Part shown: one piece after another, positions 1 through 5,900 of the stretch | Layout of the letters: each line of letters starts with the position of its first letter | How positions within the stretch are numbered: position 1 is the stretch's first letter | NCBI GenBank assembly: GCA_945281075.1 | Contig: CALYQE010000110.1 | Span: forward strand, 1-6,291 | Direction: 5' to 3' | DNA length: 6,291 nt | From: an uncultured Lactobacillus sp. | GTDB taxonomy: Bacteria; Bacillota; Bacilli; Lactobacillales; Lactobacillaceae | The notes under the pieces: generated by a model | The model's input: the letters and a program-made list of their open reading frames with translations, nothing else | The model's database searches: none | What the model was told of the DNA's origin: nothing | Position numbers and translations under genes: made by a program

Positions 1-593
1 ATTAGCTTTTCAGTTAATTCCATGACGGTAATTGAAGTCTTAGGATCAAGGGCCGCCGTGTGCTCATCCAGCAAAATCAAATCTGGGCGCTGCAATGTGG
101 CCATCAATAAAGTAATGGCTTGGCGCTGACCACCTGATAACAGGCCGATTTCAGTCTCCAAACGGTTTTCCAGATTTAAACCCAATTGGGCTAATTGCTG
201 CTTAAAAAACTTACGATCTTGTTTTTTCACTCCTGGTAAAAAACCGCGGTGCTGGCCACGTTTCATTGCTAATGCCAGGTTTTCTTCAACTGTTAATCTA
301 ACTGCAGTTCCCATTTTAGGATCTTGAAAAACGCGACTGATGTTTTTTGCTCGTTTAGTCACAGGCAATTTAGTAATATCAGTGCCATTCAAGATGATTT
401 GTCCTTCTTGGATCGGGATAGTGCCCGCAATGCTGTTTAGCAAGGTCGACTTACCGGCCCCGTTACTGCCGATGATAGTCACAAAGTCACCAGCGGCTAA
501 GTCAAGATTAATGCCGCGCAATACAGGGTTCTCATTAACCGTCCCGCGCTCGAAGGTTTGATGCAGGTTCTTAATCTTTAGTACTTCTAGCAT
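1..593 (-). CDS. ABC transporter ATP-binding protein, aromatic amino acid/TrpZ-type (3' end off the window)
   Basis: This is the nucleotide-binding subunit that would hydrolyse ATP on the cytoplasmic face to drive import through the adjacent permease. The first 197 codons are present and the C-terminus lies beyond the left edge. Seen in the translation: Walker A GSNGAGKS at residues 42-49, Q-loop Gln at 90 (FQDP), signature LSGGQ at 152-156, Walker B LILLDE at 172-177 and a D-loop around ALD at 181-183; the switch His is not in the window. The ATG at 591-593 is chosen because AAGGGGG lies 8 nt upstream and the protein then begins LEVLKIKNL, as usual for these ATPases. It overlaps the last 23 nt of the permease gene in another frame, so translation is probably coupled. 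It is the third gene of the operon. The ATPase fold is certain; the substrate comes only from the neighbours. Confidence 0.95.
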   Translation of the reverse strand, partial: MLEVLKIKNLHQTFERGTVNENPVLRGINLDLAAGDFVTIIGSNGAGKSTLLNSIAGTIPIQEGQIILNGTDITKLPVTKRAKNISRVFQDPKMGTAVRLTVEENLALAMKRGQHRGFLPGVKKQDRKFFKQQLAQLGLNLENRLETEIGLLSGGQRQAITLLMATLQRPDLILLDEHTAALDPKTSITVMELTEKL

Positions 594-1488
594 TTTTGTT
601 TCCCCCTTTTAGATTGCGTGGTAAGTGAAAATTAGGTAGCGTCAGGCAAACTACTAAAACTAAAGCCGAAGCTAATTTGGCATCAGATGGTTCGACATTC
701 ATTTGGAAGACTAAAGCTAGAATTAGACGGTAAATGATAGCGCCAAGCACTAAAGTCAATAGCCGTCCCCAAATTGGCAGATTACGTAACAAGACTTCGG
801 CAATAATGATCGAGGCTAAACCAATTACCAACGTACCAACGCCGGAATTAAGATCGGCAAAACCATTATTTTGGGCAAGCAAAGCACCGGAAAGAGCAAT
901 GCAAGCGTTGGAAATCATGTAACCAAGAATTTTCATATTTTGCGTGTTAATACCGTTAGCTGCACTCATTTGTGGGTTATCACCAGTGGAGCGCATTGCC
1001 AGACCGATCTCGGTTCTAAAAAAGATGACCAGTAAAATGATAACTAGCAGGGCAATAATCGTTCCCATGGCAATGACAGCATTGTTACGAGATAAGCCCC
1101 AATTTTGGGTAATGGAAAAAATAGTTTCTTTACCTAAAAGTGAGACATTGGCCGCATTTTTCATTACGCGCGAAGTAATGGAATAAAGCCCCGTCATCGT
1201 AATAATTCCTGCTAGTAAGGAAGGAATCCGTAATTTAGTATTCAAAAATCCGGTAACTAAACCAGCAATCATTCCGCCGCCAAAGGCCGCCAGTGTGGCC
1301 AAAATCGGATTGATTCCCTGAATCAAACACATTGAAGCAATTGCGCCGCCTAAAGGAAAGCTTCCTTCAGCGGTCATATCGGCTAAGTTTAGAATTCGGA
1401 AAGTGAGATATACTCCAATCGCCATTAAAGACCACAGCATTCCTTGCGAGGTCGCCGAGAGAAGTAATTCACAAAAAGTATTCAACAT
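571..1488 (-). CDS. ABC transporter permease, TrpY-type (BPD_transp_2 family)
   Basis: A 305-residue integral membrane protein forming the transport channel of the uptake system. It is hydrophobic almost throughout, with a run of likely transmembrane segments starting near residues 16-33. The N-terminal stretch GVYLTFRILNLADMTAEGSF (residues 25-44) matches the conserved opening of permeases that partner PF04392 binding proteins (TrpY-like, PF02653 superfamily, related to the LivH/RbsC permeases). The C-terminus is short and basic. The start ATG at 1486-1488 has an AAGG site 7 nt upstream and lies 28 nt after the stop of the binding-protein gene. The stop lies inside the ATPase gene (23-nt overlap). 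Length is close to that expected from memory for the family. Family and role are well supported; aromatic amino acid specificity is inferred from the operon. Confidence 0.93.
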   Translation of the reverse strand: MLNTFCELLLSATSQGMLWSLMAIGVYLTFRILNLADMTAEGSFPLGGAIASMCLIQGINPILATLAAFGGGMIAGLVTGFLNTKLRIPSLLAGIITMTGLYSITSRVMKNAANVSLLGKETIFSITQNWGLSRNNAVIAMGTIIALLVIILLVIFFRTEIGLAMRSTGDNPQMSAANGINTQNMKILGYMISNACIALSGALLAQNNGFADLNSGVGTLVIGLASIIIAEVLLRNLPIWGRLLTLVLGAIIYRLILALVFQMNVEPSDAKLASALVLVVCLTLPNFHLPRNLKGGNKNARSTKD

Positions 1489-1516
1489 AATTCTGCCTTC
1501 ATGCTACCTTTCTTTT

Positions 1517-2485
1517 TTATTTAGGAGCTTTGATCGATTTCGGGTCAATTCCTAAAGCTTTAGCCATTTCTTTGTTAACTACCAAATTTAATTGATTTGC
1601 TTTTTCAACAGGCATGTCGGCTGGTTTGGCCTTACCATCAAGAATCTTGGCAGCCATTTTACCAGTTTGCTCGCCTAAAGCTTCGTAGTCAATTCCGATC
1701 GAAGCCAGACCGCCATTCTTAATTTGATCAGTTGAACCGGCAACAAGCGGCACTTTCTTTTCTTTGACTACTTTACCAATGATTGATGATGCAGAAGCAA
1801 AAGTGTTGTCGGTTGGAACATAAATGCCTTGAACCTTTCCGGCTAAAGTTTCGGTTACTTGTTGGACATCATTAGTCGTGTTAGCAGTCTTGACTAATAC
1901 CTTAACGCCTGCTTTCTTCAAAGCCGCGATTGCTAAATCAGCCTGAATTTTTGAGTTTGACTCACCAGCATTGTACATAACACCAATTGTTTTGGCTTTA
2001 GGAACAATTGATAACAACAGTTTGATTTGCTTATCGATTGAAACCATGTCAGTTGTACCGGTAATGTTTCTCCCCGGTTTAGCGTTTGAATCAACCAATT
2101 TAGCTGCCTTTAAATCGGTAACAGCAGTTACCACAGTAGGGATGTCTTTTGTGGCGTTGGCAATACTTTGTGCAGCCGGCGTCGCGATTCCTAAAATCAA
2201 ATCTGATTTTTCGTTGACTAACTTTTCACTCATGCTCTTTAGGTTGTCTTGACTATTTTGAGCATTCTGGTAATCAATCTTAAGGTTCTTGCCTTCAACA
2301 TAGCCTTCTTCTTTTAGCCCCTTTTTGAAGCCCTTGTATGCTTTGTCAAGCGAAGGGTGCTGAACAATTTGCAAAACGCCAACATGCTTAACCTTTGTTT
2401 CACTGTCAGCTTTTTTACTGCTGCAGCCTCCAAGCAGTAATAATCCTGCCACACTAATTCCCGCCATTATTTTTCTGATCTGCAT
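1517..2485 (-). CDS. Substrate-binding lipoprotein of an aromatic amino acid-type ABC transporter (TrpX-like, PF04392)
   Basis: A 322-residue lipoprotein that would capture substrate outside the membrane and hand it to the permease. The N-terminus has a short basic region (QIRK), a hydrophobic core and the lipobox LGGC at residues 18-21, so Cys21 should be lipidated and become the mature N-terminus. The rest reads as a two-lobed periplasmic-binding fold of the PF04392 family: VGVLQIVQHPSLDKAYKGF early on, the LILGIATPAAQSI segment, then TIGVMYNAGESNS and VQGIYVPTDNTF. Family members are known or predicted to bind Trp, Phe or Tyr. The ATG at 2483-2485 is chosen because GGAGG lies 9 nt upstream and it gives a proper signal peptide; an in-frame GTG at 2515 would lie inside the attenuator terminator and has no ribosome site. 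This is the first structural gene of the operon, and expression probably depends on the leader described at 2502-2755. Confidence 0.94.
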   Translation of the reverse strand: MQIRKIMAGISVAGLLLLGGCSSKKADSETKVKHVGVLQIVQHPSLDKAYKGFKKGLKEEGYVEGKNLKIDYQNAQNSQDNLKSMSEKLVNEKSDLILGIATPAAQSIANATKDIPTVVTAVTDLKAAKLVDSNAKPGRNITGTTDMVSIDKQIKLLLSIVPKAKTIGVMYNAGESNSKIQADLAIAALKKAGVKVLVKTANTTNDVQQVTETLAGKVQGIYVPTDNTFASASSIIGKVVKEKKVPLVAGSTDQIKNGGLASIGIDYEALGEQTGKMAAKILDGKAKPADMPVEKANQLNLVVNKEMAKALGIDPKSIKAPK

Positions 2486-2494
2486 TTTTGCAAT

Positions 2495-2499
2495 CCTCC
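2495..2499 (-). promoter_or_regulatory. Ribosome binding site of the binding-protein gene
   Basis: GGAGG on the minus strand, 9 nt before the ATG at 2485. It lies 3 nt past the U-tract of the attenuator terminator, so it appears in RNA only when transcription reads through. It fixes the start at 2485 rather than the GTG at 2515. Confidence 0.9.
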
Positions 2500-2501
2500 A
2501 T

Positions 2502-2531
2502 AAAAAAATACCCACTTATTTCTAAGTGGGC
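2502..2531 (-). terminator. Intrinsic attenuator terminator before the binding-protein gene
   Basis: On the minus strand GCCCACTTA, a GAAA tetraloop and TAAGTGGGT form a 9-bp stem (8 Watson-Crick pairs plus a closing G-U), followed by ATTTTTTT. It stands between the leader peptide and the first structural gene, only 16 nt before the ATG, so it is an attenuator and not the end of a gene. Its 5' arm can instead pair with an upstream segment (see 2520-2580). Confidence 0.92.
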
Positions 2532-2580
2532 AATCCAAAAATTATCTGGTAATTAAATAGTTGCGATTAGCCACTTAGAA
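2520..2580 (-). promoter_or_regulatory. Antiterminator pairing
   Basis: TTCTAAGTGG (2571-2580, minus strand) is perfectly complementary over 10 bp to CCACTTAGAA (2520-2529). The second segment is most of the 5' arm and loop of the terminator, so the two structures cannot coexist. The intervening loop is 41 nt. The pairing is seen directly; its regulatory role is inferred. Confidence 0.65.
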
Positions 2581-2595
2581 TTATGTGGCTAACCG
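2564..2595 (-). promoter_or_regulatory. Hairpin 4a:4b, candidate anti-antiterminator
   Basis: CGGTTAGCCAC and GTGGCTAATCG form an 11-bp stem with one G-U pair and a 10-nt loop. The 3' arm takes up the GTGG needed for the antiterminator, so forming this stem should favour termination. It has no U-tract and is not a terminator itself. Confidence 0.65.
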
Positions 2596-2620
2596 TAATT
2601 AAATCGCTCTAGCCATCATA
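2582..2620 (-). promoter_or_regulatory. Alternative stem 3':4a
   Basis: TATG-A-TGGCTAG (2609-2620) can pair with TTAGCCA-CATA (2582-2592): 11 bp with one bulged A and one G-U. It competes for the 5' arm of the 4a:4b hairpin and would free the antiterminator strand. It shares only two bases (TA) with the 2:3 stem, so the coupling between the two is uncertain. Confidence 0.45.
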
Positions 2621-2657
2621 GATAAATTCAAACTTGCGTTTTGTTTGAATCCATCTA
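2619..2657 (-). promoter_or_regulatory. Alternative stem 2:3 in the leader
   Basis: TAGATGGATTCAAAC (2643-2657) pairs with GTTTGAATTTATCTA (2619-2633) over 15 bp including two G-U pairs, with a 9-nt loop. It is mutually exclusive with hairpin 1:2, because segment 2 is shared. It would form when a ribosome at the leader stop codon covers segment 1. Confidence 0.65.
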
Positions 2658-2670
2658 GATGAATTCAAAC
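2643..2670 (-). promoter_or_regulatory. Hairpin 1:2 just after the leader-peptide stop
   Basis: GTTTGAATTCAT and ATGGATTCAAAC form a 12-bp stem with one G-U and a CTAG loop. Its 5' arm begins one base after the leader-peptide stop codon, so a ribosome finishing the peptide would mask it, while one stalled on the Tyr/Phe codons would leave it free. Confidence 0.7.
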
Positions 2671-2671
2671 A

Positions 2672-2731
2672 CTATCTAAAATAGCTAAAGTAATAACGGT
2701 TATTCAGTTGTGAGTTTTGTTTGATTTCCAT
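2672..2731 (-). CDS. Tyr/Phe-rich leader peptide (19 residues) of the transporter operon
   Basis: A short open frame reading MEIKQNSQLNNRYYFSYFR, with stop TAG at 2672-2674. The codons for residues 13-18 are Tyr, Tyr, Phe, Ser, Tyr, Phe, so five of the last seven residues are aromatic; there is no Trp codon. A strong GGAGG site sits 10 nt upstream (2742-2746), and the ATG lies about 25 nt from the inferred transcript start. No function of the peptide itself is proposed: as in the trp, phe and his leaders of enterobacteria, the act of translating it would sense charged tRNA. Stalling at residues 13-18 places the ribosome short of hairpin 1:2, whereas termination at the stop places it over segment 1. 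It is too short to be supported by protein homology, so support comes from the ribosome site, codon content and position. Confidence 0.75.
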   Translation of the reverse strand: MEIKQNSQLNNRYYFSYFR

Positions 2732-2741
2732 TTTGAAAATA

Positions 2742-2746
2742 CCTCC
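2742..2746 (-). promoter_or_regulatory. Ribosome binding site of the leader peptide
   Basis: GGAGG on the minus strand, 10 nt before the ATG at 2731. It is as strong as the site of the binding-protein gene and argues that the small frame is translated. Confidence 0.75.
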
Positions 2747-2761
2747 AACCTTGATGAAAAA

Positions 2762-2790
2762 ATTATAAAATAATAAAAATTCAAAGTCAA
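2762..2790 (-). promoter_or_regulatory. Sigma-A-type promoter of the transporter operon
   Basis: On the minus strand the -35 box TTGACT (2785-2790), a 17-nt spacer and the -10 box TATAAT (2762-2767) are almost exactly consensus. Transcription should start near 2755. The -35 box lies inside one arm of an inverted repeat (2775-2830). A promoter this strong fits an operon controlled mainly after initiation, by attenuation. Confidence 0.88.
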
Positions 2791-2830
2791 GCAAAAAATA
2801 ATTTATTACGTTGCCTGACTTTGAATTTTT
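2775..2830. repeat. Perfect 15-bp inverted repeat over the operon promoter
   Basis: AAAAATTCAAAGTCA (2775-2789) and TGACTTTGAATTTTT (2816-2830) are perfect inverted copies. Inside them GCAA (2791-2794) and TTGC (2811-2814) extend the symmetry after one mismatch, leaving a 16-nt centre. The left arm includes the -35 box of the minus-strand promoter. It could be an operator for a dimeric regulator, a bidirectional terminator-like hairpin with T-rich outer ends, or a duplicated promoter half; the sequence does not decide between these. Confidence 0.7.
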
Positions 2831-2906
2831 TTGAGCAAGAATGGCTAAATACGTTAATGAAAGCTAGTATTTTTGCCCAAAAACTCCGATGTTGTTTTTT
2901 CTGATC

Positions 2907-2934
2907 TTGTTTTTTGATTCTTTTTTGTTAAAAT
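2907..2934 (+). promoter_or_regulatory. Candidate promoter of the surface-protein gene
   Basis: TTGTTT (2907-2912), a 16-nt spacer and TAAAAT (2929-2934) preceded by TGT, an extended -10 feature. Transcription would start near 2941, giving a leader of about 36 nt. The region is T-rich, so chance matches are easy; this is the best candidate seen. Confidence 0.5.
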
Positions 2935-2963
2935 AAAGACAGGTTGCCGGTTTGTAAAAATGG

Positions 2964-2970
2964 AAAGGTG
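2964..2970 (+). promoter_or_regulatory. Ribosome binding site of the surface-protein gene
   Basis: AAAGGTG ends 6 nt before the ATG at 2977. It supports that ATG over the in-frame TTG at 2944, which has no comparable site and would put extra residues before the signal peptide. Confidence 0.75.
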
Positions 2971-2976
2971 AAAAGT

Positions 2977-5900
2977 ATGAAGTTAGGAAAGAATTTTCAC
3001 AAGAAGTTTAATCAATTTTTGTCAATATTTTGTATTTTGACAATGGTAGCTTGTAATTTCCCTGTGCAAATTGATGCCGAAAATGTTCAGGGCGAGGAAC
3101 CAAGAACCGAGGAATCACAGCAAACAAACCAAAATCAAACTACTCAAAAAGAACAGTCCAAAGAACAAACCAATGAGCAAACTGGCAGCAGCGGTACTGC
3201 AGCGGTCAATAACGGCAGTAAGGAAGAAACTAATTCTAATCAAGCTGAGGCAAAAGCAAAGGATGCTAATAAAGCCAAAACCAGCAATTTAAAAAAAGGT
3301 ACGAGCGCGCGCTCTTTTACCGGACAGCCTCTTACTGAATATGGTAAAACGGTCGTTCCAGATGATGACACGGTAATACTAGGCTCCTTTGCCTTAAAGT
3401 TTATTCCCGGGAAAACGACCGTTGAGACCTTTGGCCAAGGTTGGAACTCAGTCTCTGGCAGTGAGGTTGGCTTTATTGGCGCCGATCATGAGGATCAAAA
3501 AGGTAAGATTGGTCTTGTTTACAAAAACGTTGGCACCTATGATGGTCAGGTCATTAATTTACGAATTGTGATTAATGACTGGTCGCAGTTTTCAACCAAA
3601 AAAAATGGCTTGATCAAATACCGGACTAATACAATTGGCACATCGACTCAAAAATATAACTGGGTTGACCAAACGTGGAAATTTGAGTACCAAGATGGTG
3701 GAAAAGCTGAACTTAAAAATACTTATATGACTTGGTACGATATTGATCAGCTCCAATATATGACTTTTGATCAAAAATCGTCCAATGAGATCTCACATAT
3801 TTATGCTTCCAAAGATAACCAAATCCACTATTCAAACGAGGATCAATTTGGGACTACTTTTTTTGCTCCGACGGATAAAGATACCAATGATGATGATAAG
3901 ACAGCAATGTATACCACCTTATTTGATAACACAAGTGAAGTCAGGTTCAAGTGGGGAAAAGACTATTCGAACATGTCTCCTGAGGCTGATTTGGGCAATG
4001 GGGAGTTTTTAGGTTTCTCCGCAAAGAAAATTGCCCGGACACAACCGGACGCGCCAACCAAAAAAGTTACCGACAAAAACGAAATTAATGAGGAGTCTAA
4101 CGAGCTCTTTAACGTAAGAGAAAAGTTTAAGTACACTATCTATCAAACGGTTCCGGATGAGTACCCGGAATACTACTACGGTGAGTTTAAGATTGACGAT
4201 ACGATCAATCCCAACCTGAAAGTTGATCAGGTAAAGGTCTACAATGTTTCTGATCAAGATGTAACTGATGAATTTGACATTCAAAATGATGGTAACCATT
4301 ATACCGTTTCCGCTAAGAAGGAATTTTTGGCTGACCCTGGTTTTTATTACAACACCTATCGCGTTGAATTTGATGTTCAAATCGATCCTAGCAAAGAGCA
4401 AACTCCAGGTGAAGGAGGGCAATATTCCTATTCTAATGTAGCTACCGCAACAATAACTTCTGAAAATAAAACATTTGTCAATCAATCAAATGAAGTTCAA
4501 ACATGGGTTGAGCGGCAAGATCTGAGCTTTCAGAAAATTTGGGAAGACTTTAATGACTTATATCATTTGAGGCCAAGCAGCATCACGGTTGACTTATATC
4601 AAAGTGCTAGAGATGATAATGGCCAAGTAGTTCAATCCCCCACCAAAATTAGAAGCATTCAAGTTTCGCCAGATAAAGACAATAATTGGGGAGGGGTATT
4701 CGAACACTTAGACACGCGAGATGATGAAGGTAATTTTTATGACTATAAGCTTAAGGACAGTGTTCCTGGCTATACCTCAATATATGATGATGCCATTTTA
4801 ACTAATGAATTAGATCATCTGGTCACGATAACTGCGAAGAAGATTTGGCAAGATAACAATGACGAATTCGGCAAACGCCCTGATTACGTCATGATCGATT
4901 TGTATCGTCAAACAGATTCTTCCGATAGAACAAGGATCGATTCACGCCAAGTTGACCAAACTAATAATTGGACCTATGAATTTACGGACCTTGAAAAATA
5001 CGATGAAAATGGGAAGCCATACCAGTATTTTGTTGATGAGGAAGATGTCCCTGAAGACTACCAAAAGAAAATTGAGGGTAACAACATCATTAATACCTTC
5101 GTTGGAACACAAACAATTAGTGGTCAAAAGAAATGGGAAGATGATAACGATGCCAATAAGGCTCGACCTGCTGAAGTAACCATTCACTTGCTGGCAAATG
5201 GCCAAGTTAAAGCAACGAAGACGGTAACTGCGGCTGATGATTGGAAATATGAGTTCAAGGACCAGCCTTTATTAGGAGACGACGGTAAGAAAATCAATTA
5301 TACGATTTCAGAAGATAGCGTGAAGGATTACAGCACGGAAATTAAAGGTTTTGATGTGACTAACACATATTCTCCTGGTAAAACCAGTTTAACAGTAACT
5401 AAAAACTGGCAGGATAACTCAAATCAAGATAATATTCGCCCAAGCAAAGTTGAGATCCAGCTTTTGGCAAATGGTCAAAAGCAAGGTGATCCGATCACTC
5501 TTAACAGTGAAAATAAATGGACCTATACTTGGCAAGACTTAGTTCAAGCTAGTCAGGGCAAAAAGATTAAGTACACTGTGCAAGAATTAACAACTGCAGC
5601 CGGATACGATACCAAGATTGATGATTCCAATTCTGGCAATGTAATTGTCACTAATAGCCATACTCCTGCAACGACAGCAATAAGAGTAGCGAAAATTTGG
5701 AATGACAATAATAATAAGGAGCTCAAGCGGCCAAATAAAATTACCGTTCAGCTTTTCCAAAATGGCGTGAAGGCCGGTGACCCAGTCGAATTGAATCCGG
5801 AAAACATGTGGATTTATGAATGGGAAAACTTGCCTGAATATCTGAATGGTAAGCAGGTTGAATATACGGTTAAGGAAGTTGATGTTCCAGCTTGGTATCA

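Larger units (their letters stand above)
2502..2755 (-). promoter_or_regulatory. Transcribed leader with predicted ribosome-mediated attenuator
   Basis: This is the untranslated leader of the transporter operon, from the inferred transcript start near 2755 to the terminator. It contains a translated-looking 19-codon frame rich in Tyr and Phe codons, then at least four competing hairpins, then an intrinsic terminator. The order leader peptide, alternative stems, terminator, ribosome site, amino acid transporter is that of a classical attenuator. I looked for the T-box signature (AGGGTGGNACCGCG) and did not find it; the nearest match, AAGTGGCTAATCGC, lacks the conserved ACCGCG part. Pairing was found by eye and no folding energies were computed. 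Confidence 0.75.

Noticed and set aside
340..1186. Plus-strand open frames opposite the ATPase and permease genes
   Set aside because: They are antisense shadows of conserved genes, with no recognisable products.
2486..2515. GTG start at 2515 for the binding protein
   Set aside because: It lies in the terminator stem, has no ribosome site and would add ten residues before a normal lipoprotein signal peptide.
2521..2755. A T-box riboswitch before the transporter operon
   Set aside because: The leader length and terminator fit, but the conserved AGGGTGGNACCGCG element is missing (only AAGTGGCTAATCGC resembles it) and no Stem I motifs are seen. The start of the leader is instead occupied by a ribosome site and a Tyr/Phe-rich open frame.
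2944..2976. TTG start at 2944 for the surface protein
   Set aside because: No ribosome site precedes it, it lies almost at the inferred transcript start, and ATG 2977 has a good site and begins a typical signal peptide.
3043..3054. MVAC in the surface-protein signal peptide as a lipobox
   Set aside because: Met replaces the usual Leu at -3, and the protein ends in a full LPxTG sorting signal; signal peptidase I cleavage after QIDA fits better.
4009..4485. Minus-strand open frame of 158 codons inside the surface-protein gene
   Set aside because: It is antisense to a clearly coding, domain-bearing region, has no family resemblance and no upstream ribosome site or promoter that I could see.
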